Assembly: GCA_029844215.1 (NCBI GenBank) | Contig: CM056725.1 | Coordinates: forward strand, 54,969,609-55,033,608 | Direction: 5' to 3' | Origin: Przewalskia tangutica | Lineage: Eukaryota > Streptophyta > Magnoliopsida > Solanales > Solanaceae | DNA: 64,000 nt | Part shown: positions 46,313 through 58,234 of the stretch, in pieces | Position numbering within the stretch: position 1 is the stretch's first letter | Layout of the letters: each line of letters begins with the position of its first letter | Notes under the pieces: model-generated | The model's database searches: none | What the model saw: only the letters and a program-made list of their open reading frames with translations | Told to the model about the DNA's origin: nothing | Made by a program: the position numbers and the translations under genes

Positions 46313-47083
46313 CTTGATTAAGATCGTTATAAATAAGTATAACTTATTCACAACGCACCAAAGTATATGTTACTTAATTTATAAGAGTTTACGTATGAAG
46401 TTTTAAGACTATGGACCTCAAATTTTTAAAAGGTTAAGGGACTTTATTTTTCAAGTTATGGGACTTGATTCTTAAAGGGAGAAATGAATTGATTTAAAAG
46501 CATAGAATACTTGATTTGGAAAGTATTGATTTCTTGCCATTCTAAAGTTAAGAAACTTGTTTTCTTAAAAGTTAAGAGACTTGAAGTATTTTGAAAGCTA
46601 TGTGATTTGATTTGAAAGTATAAGTCTCTCGGTTATAAAATGAATGAATTTGTCTAAGACATAAAGAGTTATAACGGCTTTACGGGAAGTTGGTTATAAC
46701 AACTTTATGGAAGATTAAAAGAATGGTTTTCTTCAGTAATGTAAGCAAAGAAATGATTTGAAATAACGAAGGGCAAATTGTTTTAAAGGTACCAATTGCT
46801 TAAGGTTTTAAAGAAAGAAGTCACTTGATTTAGAAGCCTATAAATGTATTTCTAAAAGGTATTGTGACTTGTCTTGAAAAGTAGATATGACTTGATACTA
46901 CTGTTATTAGTATCTTGGAAGTTTTATTTGAAAGAGAATCATTTTAAAAAGGAGTAGAGGCACGTAGTACGTTGGGTTAAATTCCCGGATTTTATAATGA
47001 CATGTTAGTGCCTTAAGTAAACAAAAATGAGAGTGTATATGAACAAGCTAATAAGAAGTTTGGGGATTTCTTAACTTGCTTAT

Positions 47084-47190
47084 GTAATGTATGATAAGCC
47101 GGTGGTGCTTATGTTATGTATGATAAGTCGGTAGTGCTTATGTTATGTATGATAAGCCGGTAGGGCTTAAGTTATGTATGATGGCCGGTT
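47084..47190 (+). repeat. 29-bp tandem repeat in F 5' LTR
   Basis: Three to four units of ATGATAAGCCGGTAGTGCTT plus ATGTTATGT. The same set is at 61794-61893 in the 3' LTR. Confidence 0.85.
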
Positions 47191-47195
47191 GAGCT

Positions 47196-47350
47196 AGGGT
47201 AAGAGTATAAATGAGGGGTAAACCCCCAAGACGTTATACCACATTCTCCAGGGTAAGAGTATAAATGAGGGGTAAACCCCAAAGACGTTATACCACCTGC
47301 TTCAGAGTAAGAGTATAAATGAGGGGTAAACCCCCAAGACGTTATACCAC
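47196..47350 (+). repeat. 54/66-bp tandem repeat in F 5' LTR, 3 units
   Basis: Same unit as in B, D and G. The 3' LTR has three units at 61907-62066. Confidence 0.88.
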
Positions 47351-47574
47351 CTGTTCCGTGGATTTGCTACCCATGATGCGAGGAATACCTCATGCGAGTC
47401 CTTATGGGCTTATGCGGGTGAAATAGTCTCATGCGGGCGGGTACAGCCTATGCGAGGAATACCTCATGCGGGTCCACAGGACCTTTGCGGGTGAAATAGT
47501 CCCAGGAGTAGGATTGCTTATTGATACTACGGGCGAGGGACCCTGCTTTGATCATGAGCCTCCTATTTTTATGC

Positions 47575-47692
47575 AGTATACCTTTATGGGCAGACTTATG
47601 TGATTTTATCGCGTCCCAGATTGGTCCGGGCAGTATACCTTTATGGGCAGACTTATGTGACTCTATCGCGTCTCAGATTGGGCCGACAGTAT
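47575..47692 (+). repeat. 57-bp direct repeat pair in F 5' LTR
   Basis: Two units starting GCAGTATACCTTTATGGGC and ending CAGATTGG. In the 3' LTR the second unit (from 62342) is cut at CCTTTAT by insertion of M. Confidence 0.88.
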
Positions 47693-48097
47693 AGGCGTTC
47701 CTCCATAAAGGGGCGGATTAGGTTATGCAAGATACGTAAGTTATATGTTTATGAACTTGATGATTTTTCTTAAGTATGTACGTAAGAATTTGACTATACT
47801 CTTATGGAAAAATGGGAAAAGATAATAAGGTACAATTAAGTTCACGAGATGGAAATGACACGGTAGGATCTGGTATTTACCCCTTCTTTATACTTGCCCC
47901 TGTCATTCTTTTGTACAGTTATGATTTGTTACTGTACCTTATTTTCCGTTCCATATTCTGCACTGTTATCGACTCTTCGGGGCCGTTAAATGTCCGCAGT
48001 TTAGGTACGATTGTGGATCCGCGATCTTAGGATCTGGTTCATCATTTTGAGATGGCTCCAATGTTCCGGAGTTGTCATGGCTATGTATATTCAGGGG

Positions 48098-48122
48098 TAC
48101 GACGGGGCCTTGTTCCGTCATA
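48098..48122 (+). other. RNA hairpin candidate in F LTR with paired base changes
   Basis: GACGG and CCGTC arms replace GGCGG and CCGCC of E, K and C: a G-C pair has become A-T while pairing is kept. The loop region is GGCCTTGT. Confidence 0.55.
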
Positions 48123-48356
48123 GTATTTGTTCAATCTTAGAGGTCTGTATTAATCTGTGGGCTGGACTGGCTAGAGTTGTTTTTACATTGTTAAACAGTG
48201 TAGACCATTTCGGGTAATTTTTATGTTATGGCAGCCTTATCGGCTTGGCCTTGGTTTAAAAAAAAGTCTTATTTATCTTCCGCAGTTTATTATGTTGTAT
48301 GATTAGAAGGGTGCTCTGGTAGGGCACCAGTCGCGGCCCGAGGTCGGGTCGTGACA

Positions 48357-48955
48357 AAAGTGGTATCAGAGCAGTTAGTTCTCGGAAAGTGTCTACAGAT
48401 CGTGTCTAGTACAGTCTTGATTATCGGTGTGTTGTGCACCACATCTATAATCAGGAGGATGCAGGACATTTAGGATTGGTTTCCATTCTCCTCACTCTGA
48501 GATCGTGCGATAGAGCTGTGTTGTTAGGGTCGTCTCTCCCTAACGAGTTATGTTGATTGCAGCAGCAGTGACCCAGGAAGGACTATGTGGATTGCGTATC
48601 CAGGTTGGTAATGATTATAGTATAGTTGGTATTATGACATACAACTATACATGAAATTGAGGCAGCGTGTTGCCTAGAATGATTTTAGATTACCAAGAGT
48701 TGGTAAAGACTAACTAGATACCGGGAAGGTATGGAACAATTAATGAATTCTCACCAAGGTCTTATGTTTTATTTTGAGATAATTGGGGAAGGATGAGATG
48801 TCTGATAGGGCAGTGAACCCTTAAGAAGTCATGTTAAGAAACTTAATGGAATACCATGTTAATATATTAAGCTACGTGGTAGGCTTAAGAGAATTGTACG
48901 GATGAGGTCCGTATAAAGTAAGTAATGGTTGTTGTGATCAAGACGACACGATTAT
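48357..48955 (+). pseudogene. Internal region of F, part 1
   Basis: The PBS is at 48361-48372. The leader matches G and C. The start-like segment (near 48552) has lost part of the FAATRKAAVTQE text. It is interrupted at 48955 by D. No intact reading frame. Confidence 0.7.
48951..48955 (+). repeat. Target site duplication of element D, left (ATTAT)
   Basis: ATTAT before TGTCACGCC, repeated at 58235-58239. Joined flanks restore text collinear with G near 42805-42840 and C near 28930. Confidence 0.93.
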
Positions 48956-51900
48956 TGTCACGCCAACCCGGGCGGATCGGTGCCTACACGGGCACCCTTC
49001 TACCTAACGCATACAAGTAAATCTGCGAATTTAAATAACACCCGTTTTTAAACCAACATACGTCTGAGGGCAAAGCCGACAAAGTGCCATATAATATACA
49101 TAAAAATGACATTACACTGCATACGAGTCCAATCCCACATATGAATACGGACTGCAAGAGTTATCTTGAACTATGACGGACAAGGCCCACAGTACCCATA
49201 ATCGTACAAAAGCATGCATGAGAACTTATACCAAAAGATAAACTCCCGAGAAGGAGCTATCCAAAACTCGAGCGGTCCTACACTGCGATCACCAAACAGT
49301 GTACCTAAATCTGCGGCATGAACGCAGCCCCCCGAAGGAGGTCAGTACGAAGAATGTACGAAGTATGTGAAACGATGAAATCTTGTAATAAAATCATAAC
49401 GATCTAAACAAAGCAGAGACATGTATGTATGATAGCCAACCTACAGTACACAACACATAAGCAGTCATAACAAGTCAGGGACGCATGCCCTCAAGTCATT
49501 TCTAAAATATAACCATGGGTCTTACGCCCATAATATCAATCATGCCCGTGGAATCCTTCCTCACTGCCGGCAGTCCATGATATAATATAACACCAATAGG
49601 CATACATGAACACTAAGTCCCACCTGTGTCCTAAAAACTGTACGGGCCAAGTAGGAAAACGAGCAGGTGGTATAACGTCTTGTGGTTTACCCCTCATTTA
49701 TACTCTTACCCTGGAGAAGGTGGTAAAGCAGGGGGTATAACGTCTTGGGGGTTTACCCCTCATTTATACTCTTACCCTGAAGAAGGTGGTATAGCAGGGG
49801 GTATAACGTCTTGGGGGTTTACCCCTCATTTATACTCTTACCCTGGAGAAGGTGGTATAGCGTCTTGGGGGTTTACCCCTCACTTATACTCTTACCCTAT
49901 CTCAACCGGCCGTCAAACAAAACATAAGAACTACCATATCTTTTATAAAAATCCGGGAATTTAACCCAAGTACTACAAATAACGGAAGCATACCCGTGGA
50001 ATCCCACATCACTGTCGGTACGTCCAAGTAACTTACAACAAGACAGCCGGCCCTCCAACCGAGAGTCGCGGCAACGTAATAAAACATAATACTTGTACTC
50101 AAATGCTATCACCAGCACACATTGGCAATTCTCAAGTAAACAAGCCAAAGTACTTATCAAGGCACACATAGAATAATTCTCAATTAAACAAGCCAAAGTA
50201 CTTATCAAGGCATACATAGAATAATTCTCAATTAAACAAGCCAAAGTACTTATCAAGGCATACATAGAATAATTCTCAATTAAACAAGCCAAAGTACTTA
50301 TCAAGGCATACATAGAATAATTCTCAATTAAACAAGCCAAAGTACTACGTACGTACATTCTTTTCAAAAGACTCTTTTTTATGTAAAACCCCAAGATACT
50401 AACACCCGTAGTATCAAGGCATGTCTATTTTTCAAAGTAAGTTACTACACTTTTAGAAAACTCATTTCAAAGCTTGAAATCAAGTAACTTCAAATTTTCA
50501 CAATCTAGGCAACTTATGCCTAATAATCAAAATAGACAACTTTCTTAACCTTCCATAAAGCCGTTATAACCAACTTCCCATAAAGCCGTTATAACCCTTT
50601 ATGGTTTTAGACATATTCATTCCTTTTTATAACCAAGAGACTTATACTTAAAACCAAGTATCACATACTTACAAATCAAGTTCTTAACTTTCCAAAATAC
50701 TTCAAGTCTCTTAATATTTAGAAACAAGTTTCTTCTCTTAAATCATGTCATTTCTCCTCTCTTAAAACAATTAAGTAAATCACTCCTTTGACTCCCCTAA
50801 AGTCATTATAACGACCCTTAGGTTTTGGAACTAAGGCACTAGCCAAAAGGTTTGGAAACCACTTCCTTTTCAAGACTCTATGTACTTTAAGTAAAATACT
50901 TTCACTTTTAAGAATCCAAACTTCACTAAGGAAATGGATTATACAACTTACAATTTAAACATCAAAGTACAATCAAGGAAGTACATAGAACAATTTCTAT
51001 TTTAGGCAATCCAAATACAACCAAGGAATGGATCATTTAAGGAGTAGGACATACTTTCTTTATCTTAAGGAATCATGCTAGAAGAGGAGATAGTTCACAT
51101 ACCTTTTCGGCTAAATCCACAAGCTAAGCCGAATACGCCGTACGTAGAAGTGTCAACCTATAATGGTCACAACAAGACTATCAACTTCTAATCTCTAACG
51201 TAGAATAATACTAAGTATATGGTCTCTAATTCTACGGAAATCGGGCAGCACTTCCTTTGTTTCTACTCACTTTGCCACCTTTTTCAAGGCCGAATACAAT
51301 AACCAAACATGCCACATTTAAGGCTCAAAACAAAAACCAACCAAAGGGGATTACACGCCTTACTATACGTGTAAAATTCCGCCCCACAATTCATACCAAG
51401 TAGTTTAATACTCACTAGCCATTCTCGGCCAACAATAACTCAACACAAGTCCTTTCCAATTCTTTTTCAATTCCAAGTTCTAAGGTCTAACATGTTATAT
51501 AGTCATACACAACTACAATTTCCTTCTTTATACAACATGCGACGACTTAAACTAATAATCAACTCGAATTGTAATCCTAAGGCTAAACATGCTAGTTTTC
51601 GGATTAGGGTTCCAATAGCCAATATAATTATCAAACTTCATACTATATATCTCATGCTTGCTTATATCCATAGCTACAACCATAAGTAAACCTTAATTAC
51701 TAAAACGACAAGATTATACCTTTATAAGCCCTTGAAATTTCCAAGATTCAAAGTCGCTCCTTAGCAAATTCTTAGCTCCTTTCCTTACGTTCCAAACCGC
51801 TCCAAGCACTCCTTAGAAGCCTATGGAGAACCCATCTTCAAGTTCCAACTTCAAAGTTGAAGAACTCCTTAAGTTTCCGCCTTGCGACTAATACGAAAAC

Positions 51901-52591
51901 GCCGTTTTTCCGAAATCTTTCTATTGATATATCCTTACAACACCCTTAGGGACCTTGGGTTTAAGTCTTGTGAATAATGGATCACAAACTAAAAATTTTT
52001 GTGTGGAAATTTCAACAAAGCCGAGAGCATGCTTCAAGCACCATGAAGTTGTGATTTTTTTCTAAGTGTTGGAAACTTAGTCTTGCACTAGTCTAGTATA
52101 TATAAAACAAAGAAGGGCTTAGATAATAACACTTGTTAGGTTTTGGATGAAGGAGATCAAGCCAAATGGCTCTTGACTTGGTCAACAATGTCAAGCTCTT
52201 AATTAGCAAGACTTTGTCATCTACACTTTGGTCAAATGACCATTTTAGCCTTGCAAATTTTCGACCAAGACCATGTGGTGGAGGTGCCATATGTCGCCCT
52301 CTCATTCGTCCATAAAATTCTGTAACCCTCGTGGGCCCCGCAAAACATAAATTTATTCGGGTGGGCCCCACGTGACCAAATCCGCAAAAATAAATTCCAT
52401 AATGTTAATAAGTTCCATATTCTTCAAATAATGCATTTTGAGAATCTAATTCTCCTCAACGAACATTTTTCCTTTCCGACGTTCGAAAGATTTTTCCGTC
52501 GGACAAACAATTCTTCCTTTCGTACAATTTCCAAGTCTTGATTCCTTATGTACATTCTCTTTTACATGTCCTGGACTTACGGGGTGTAACA
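48956..52591 (-). repeat. 3' LTR of element D
   Basis: The 3,636-bp LTR holds 54/66-bp repeats at about 49665-49900 and the 48-bp minisatellite at 50118-50347. TATA is at about 52096-52105, GGGCCCCAC motifs near 52335-52372, and CACGTGACC near 52370. Near its left end it differs from the 5' LTR by several CAG/CTG-type changes. Confidence 0.92.
50118..50347 (-). repeat. 48-bp minisatellite in D 3' LTR, about 4.8 units
   Basis: Reverse orientation of the unit at 3684-3857. The 5' LTR (55714-55990) has about one unit more, so copy number changed after or during insertion. Confidence 0.9.
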
Positions 52592-52604
52592 TTCTTCCCC
52601 CCTT
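52592..52604 (-). other. Polypurine tract of element D
   Basis: AAGGGGGGAAGAA on the minus strand next to the 3' LTR. The AACATTCG inverted repeat lies at 52608-52627. Confidence 0.88.
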
Positions 52605-52627
52605 AGAAACATTCGTCCCCGAATGTT

Positions 52628-53557
52628 CTTAGTCGGTTTTCAAGCTATACACACTCCGGAACAATCTCTATACTATGCCTATCAATCAAAACTGCACAAG
52701 ACCAACGATGCCACACATGGCCACCACAACATACGTAAACATAACAATGGACCTTCCGTCCGTGGTCCCTTCTCACAAAACTCGAAGGTTACAGTCTTCT
52801 CAAACACGGGATCCTTAGAGGTTCCTTTCTTTCATTATTTGTCATACTTTCTCGTACTTTCAAACTCATCTAGTACACGTACAAAATCTCAAATTTTGTT
52901 TCTGTTCTCCAATCCTTGGAGTTACTATCCAAACTTGGCCATATTGTTACTTACATTCCCGTTATGGCTCTTTTCGGTCCTTACGACCTAGTTCCGGTGG
53001 AACGCATCCACAAACTCGTACAACAATTAACTAAACTTGGGCCTTGCATCCTCGGGACCCTACCACATAACGGGACCATTTCTAACTGACATCACCCCAT
53101 TCCATACTATCGTCTGACCCGAAATGAGTCCATAACCCGACTCATCGTCACACTTAACTTCTCATTCTTAGTCTAAAAAAAATCTCTCTCTTATCTCAAG
53201 GTACTTCTCACCCTATCCTCCCATTCACTAGAGGTTTGTCACATAAGCCAAAGTATTTCTACTGCACATTCTTCCCTATCGGTCTTACACTATTACGGGG
53301 TAATTACAACGTGTGAACTCTACACAACTATAGTCTCAGTTCACTTACCATTCTTGTCAACATTCTTAACTTCTCACTTTACTAATCAAAGTATTCCTAC
53401 CTCTGGGGGTACTATCACTTACAACTGCTAGCAATAAAGGGAAAACATATATGCTAGGGAGAAATCTGAATCTATCAATGCACGTATGATTCAAAAGAAT
53501 CGAAATATACCTGTAACCCCGTGCGATGTTGCCTCCTGATCCTGTCAAGTAGTCACG
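52628..53557 (-). other. Degenerate internal segment of D without clear coding
   Basis: Between the purine tract and gag. It includes the block also found in C (28560-28700), G (43040-43160) and F (58480-58580), here at about 52985-53100. No protease, RT, RNase H or integrase motif is visible. Confidence 0.6.
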
Positions 53558-54333
53558 TCATCTATGCGGTTCGAAGGACCGCCAGAACTATAAACACCAC
53601 CCTGACCTCTACCACGGTGGTGACATCCGAACACCTTGCCGGGGGCCGCGGTGTGGAGGAAAGGTAACCAACCATCGGCCTCATAGGCTGATCCACCTCA
53701 CCGGTGCCCCTTCTAAAAGGACATACCCTCAGTATATGGCCCGGATGGCCACAATAAAAACAAACACCTGTGCCATAACGGCATTTCCCCATATGACACT
53801 TACTACAATGGAAACACTGAGGAATAAGTGGCCTCGACTGAGAAAATCCTCTGCTCCTCTGAGAACCTCGACCCCTGGAGCTTGGACTGGCTCCTAAATA
53901 CCTTGTGGGGTCCAATATCCCACATGTGAACTGCGGGGGTATGTACTGGGTATGCTGGGACGAATATCTCACTCGGCCGAGGCGGCTCGTCCCAAAAACT
54001 CAGGATAACCAACCGGTCTAGCCTCTTACGCTGATCTCCACGTTGGCCCTCTACCCTCTGTACACCTGTCTGTACTGGCCGAATAACCTCCTGCTGATGA
54101 AACTGTAGCACCGCTATCTTGGTCAATAACATAACTGCTTCCCTCATGACCTTATAGTCTTCTCCTAGCTACAACCGGAGGCTCAGTGCTGGGGTCTCAA
54201 AACACAGTGCAGAAGAACTCACCGATCGGAACAACATCCGGTATACCACAGGCATAAGCCCTATCAACTCTCGAGTCGACTAGTAGCTCCTGCTACTCCT
54301 TTGCCCTTACAGTGTTGCCCTCCATGGAGGCAT
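53558..54333 (-). pseudogene. gag: gag remnant of element D with paired zinc-binding motifs
   Basis: The start ATG is at 54333-54331 (MPPWRAT-like). A Gln-rich, probably helical stretch lies at 53990-54147. Frame 53562-53972 carries CFHCSKCHMGKC (CX2CX3HX3C) and then CFYCGHPGHILRVC, a full CX2CX4HX4C zinc knuckle, near 53720-53820. The capsid domain motifs seen in E gag are not found between them and the start, so a large in-element deletion is likely. RNA binding might remain; particle assembly is doubtful. Confidence 0.75.
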
Positions 54334-54523
54334 AACTGTAACACAACAATACGTCAGAGAGGAATTATCTTACTAACACAGCTCTATGGCACGATCTTAG
54401 AGTGAGAAGAATAGAAACCAACTCCTAAATGTCCTGTAGCCTCATGTTTATGGGTGTGGCGCGCAACACACCGATAATCAAGACTCTACTAGACACGGTC
54501 TGTAGACATTCCGAGGACTGACT

Positions 54524-54535
54524 GCTCTGATACCA
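54524..54535 (-). other. Primer binding site of element D
   Basis: TGGTATCAGAGC on the minus strand, next to the 5' LTR end, with a full 12-base match to the initiator tRNA-Met complement. Confidence 0.9.
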
Positions 54536-54538
54536 CTC

Positions 54539-57500
54539 TGTCACGCCCCGAACCGGGCGTGGTGGTGCCTACCCAGGCACCGCTTTACCTAACAGACACA
54601 AGTAAACCGCGGAACTAAATAACAGCTCGTTTATTTTAAAACCAACGAACATGAAAAGGCAAAGCCGACAAGGCTGTCATATAACATACATAATAAAAAG
54701 CACTACACTGTACACGAGTCCAATCCCACATATGAATACATACCTCTAAGAGTTTTACTGAACTATGACGGGATAAGGCCCCGCCGTACCCATAACTTGT
54801 ATAAAAGCCTGTACTGGAGGATCTATACCAAAATGATAAACTCCTGAACAGATGGAGCTATCCAAAAACTCTGAGTAGGGTCCTACACCTGCCGATCACC
54901 AAACAGTGTACCTAAACCTGCGGCATGAACGCAGCCCCCCGAAGGAGGTCAGTACGAAGAATGTACCAAGTATGTGAAGCGATGAAATCGTAATGAAATC
55001 ATATGATCTAAACAAAAAAGGAGACATGTATGATAGCCAACCTACAATACACAACACATAAGCAGTCATAACAAGTCAGGGACGGATGCCCTCAAGTCAT
55101 TTCTAAAATATAACCATGGGTCTCACGCCCATAATATCAATCATGCCCGTGGAATCCTTCCTCACTGCCGGCAGTCCATGATATAATATAACACCAATAG
55201 GCATACATGAACACCAAGTCCCACCTGTGTCCTAAAAAATATACGGGCCAAGTAGAAAAACGAGCAGGTGGTATAACGTCTTGGGGTTTACCCCTCATTT
55301 ATACTCTTACCCTGGAGAAGGTGGTAAAGCAGGGGGTATAACGTCTTGGGGGTTTACCCCTCATTTATACTCTTACCCTGGAGAAGGTGGTATAGCAGGG
55401 GGTATAACGTCTTGGGGGTTTACCCCTCATTTATACTCTTACCCTGGAGAAGGTGGTATAGTGTCTTGGGGGTTTACCCCTCACTTATACCCTATCTCAA
55501 CCGGCCGTCAAACAAAACATAAGCACTACCATGTCTTTTATAAAAATCCGGGAATTTAACCCAAGTACTACAAATAACGGAAGCATACCCGTGGAATCCC
55601 ACATCACTGTCGGTACGTCCAAGTAACTTACAACAAGACATCCGACCCTCCAACCGAGAGTCGCGGAAACGTAATAAAATATAATACTTGTACTCAAATG
55701 CTATCACCAGCACACATTGGCAATTCTCAAGTAAACAAGCCAAAGTACTTATCAAGGCACACATAGAATAATTATCAATTAAACAAGCCAAAGTACTTAT
55801 CAAGGCATACATAGAATAATTCTCAATTAAACAAGTCAAAGTACTTATCAAGGCATACATAGAATAATTCTCAATTAAACAAGCCAAAGTACTTATCAAG
55901 GCATACATAGAATAATTCTCAATTAAACAAGCCAAAGTACTTATCAAGGCATACATAGAATAATTCTCAATTAAACAAGCCAAAGTACTACGTACGTACA
56001 TTCTTTTCAAAAGACTTTTTTTTATGTAAAACCCCAAGATACTAATACCCGTAGTATCAAGGCATGTCTATTTTTCAAAGTAAGTTACTACACTTTTAGA
56101 AAACTCATTTCAAAGCTTGAAATCAAGTAACTTCAAATTTTCACAATCTAGGCAACTTATGCCTAATAATCAAAATAGACAACTTTCTTAACCTTCCATA
56201 AAGCCGTTATAACCAACTTCCCATAAAGCCGTTATAACCCTTTATGGTTTTAGACATATTCATTCCTTTTTATTACCAAGAGACTTATACTTAAAACCAA
56301 GTATCACATACTTACAAATCAAGTTCTTAACTTTCCAAAATACTTCAAGTCTCTTAATATTTAGAAACAAGTTTCTTCTCTTAAATCATGTCATTTCTCC
56401 TCTCTTAAAACAATTAAGTAAATCACTCCTTTGACTCCCCTAAAGTCATTATAACGACACTTAGGTTTTGGAACTAAGGCACTAGCCAAAAGGTTTGGAA
56501 ACCACTTCCTTTTCAAGACTCTATGTACTTTAAGTAAAATACTTTCACTTTTAAGAATCCAAACTTCACTAAGGAAATGGATTATACAACTTACAATTTA
56601 AACATCAAAGTACAATCAAGGAAGTACATAGAACAATTTCTATTTTAGGCAATCCAAATACAACCAAGGAATGGATCATTTAAGGAGTAGGACATACTTT
56701 CTTTATCTTAAGGAATCATGCTAGAAGAGGAGATAGTTCACATACCTTTTCGGCTAAATCCACAAGCTAAGCCGAATACGCCGTACGTAGAAGTGTCAAC
56801 CTATAATGGTCACAACAAGACTATCAACTTCTAGTCTCTAACGTAGAATAATACTAAGTATACGGTCTCTAATTCTACGGAAAATCGGGCAGCACTTCCT
56901 TTGTTTCTACTCACTTTGCCACCTTTTTCAAGGCCGAATACAATAACCAAACATGACACATTTAAGGCTCAAAACAACAACCAACCAAAGGGGATTACAC
57001 GCCTTACTATACGTGTAAAATTCCGCCCCACAATTCATACCAAGTAGTTTAATACTCACTAGCCATTCTCGGCCAACAATAACTCAACACAAGTCCTTTC
57101 CAATTCTTTTTCAATTCCAAGTTCTAAGGTCTAACATGTTATATAGTCATACACAACTACAATTTCCTTCTTTATACAACATGCGACGACTTAAACTAAT
57201 AATCAACTCGAATTGTAATTTTAAGGCTAAACATGCTAGTTTTCGGATTAGGGTTCCAATAGCCAATATAATTATCAAACTTCATACTATATATCTCATG
57301 CTTGCTAATATCCATAGCTACAACCATAAGTAAACCTTAATTACTAAAACGACAAGATTATACCTTTATAAGCCCTTGAAATTTCCAAGATTCAAAGTTG
57401 CTCCTTAGCAAATTCTTAGCTCCTTTCCTTACATTCCAAACCACTCCAAGCACTCCTTAGAAACCTATGGAGAACCCATCTTCAAGTTCCAACTTCAAAG

Positions 57501-58234
57501 TTGAAGAACTCCTTAAGTTTCCGCCTTGCGACTAATACGAAAACGCCGTTTTCCCGAAATCTTTCTATTGAGATATCCTTAAAACACCCTTAGGGACCTT
57601 GGGTTTAAGTCTTGTGAATAATGGATCACAAACTAAAAATTTTGTGTGGAAATATCAACAAAGCCGAGAGCATGCTTCAAGCATAATGAAGTTGTTATTT
57701 TTTTCTAAGTGTTGGAAACTTAGTCTTGCACTAGTCTAGTATATATAACACAAAGAAGGGCTTAGATAATAAAACTTGTTAGGTTTTGGATGAAGGAGAT
57801 CAAGCCAAATGGCTCTTGACTTGGTCAACAATGTCAAGCTCTTAATTAGCAAGACTTTGTCATCTACACATTGGTCAAATGACCATTTTAACCTTGCAAA
57901 TTTTCGACCAAGACCATGTGGTGGAGGTTCCACGTGTCGCCCTCTCATTCGTCCATAAAATTCCGTAACCCTCGTGGGCCCCGCAAAACGTAAAATTCCT
58001 CGGGTGGGCCCCACGTGACCAAATCCGCAAAAATAAATTCCATAATGTTAATAAGTTCCATATTCTTCAAATAATGCATTTTGAGAATCTAATTCTCCTC
58101 AACGAACATTTTTCCTTTCCGACGTTCGGAAGATTTTTCCGTCGGACAAACAATTCTTCCTTTCGTACAATTTCCATGTCTTGATTCCTTACGTACATTC
58201 TCTTTTACATGTCCTGGACTTACGGGGTGTAACA
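54539..58234 (-). repeat. 5' LTR of element D
   Basis: The 3,696-bp LTR is nearly identical to 48956-52591. It holds 54/66-bp repeats at 55268-55497, the minisatellite at 55714-55990, TATA at about 57739-57749, and a hairpin (TACGGCGGG and CCCGTCATA arms, one G-T pair) at 54764-54788. Confidence 0.92.
55714..55990 (-). repeat. 48-bp minisatellite in D 5' LTR, about 5.8 units
   Basis: Same unit as 50118-50347 with one more copy. Its antisense frame stays open over 181 codons because 48 is divisible by three. Confidence 0.9.

Larger units (their letters stand above)
44384..48356 (+). repeat. 5' LTR of element F
   Basis: The 3,973-bp LTR starts TGTTACACCTCG. CACGTG sites are at 44602 and 44684 and TATA at 44870-44880. 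A block shared with K lies at 46155-46312, 29-bp repeats at 47084-47190, a 54-bp array at 47196-47350 and two 57-bp units at 47575-47690. The hairpin TACGACGG...CCGTCATA is at 48098-48122. It ends GTCGTGACA. Confidence 0.92.
48956..58234 (-). mobile_element. Element D, minus-strand gag-only LTR retrotransposon
   Basis: 5' LTR 54539-58234, PBS 54524-54535, interior 52592-54538 (1.95 kb), purine tract 52592-52604, 3' LTR 48956-52591, ATTAT on both sides. The LTRs differ by few substitutions over 3.6 kb and by one minisatellite unit, so this is the youngest-looking full insertion here. The interior has a gag remnant with both zinc-knuckle motifs but no pol, as in LTR elements that carry only gag. 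Confidence 0.93.

Noticed and set aside
50118..50347. Regularly repeated 48-bp units resembling a CRISPR array
   Set aside because: Units are contiguous with no unique spacers and lie in a plant LTR; it is a minisatellite.
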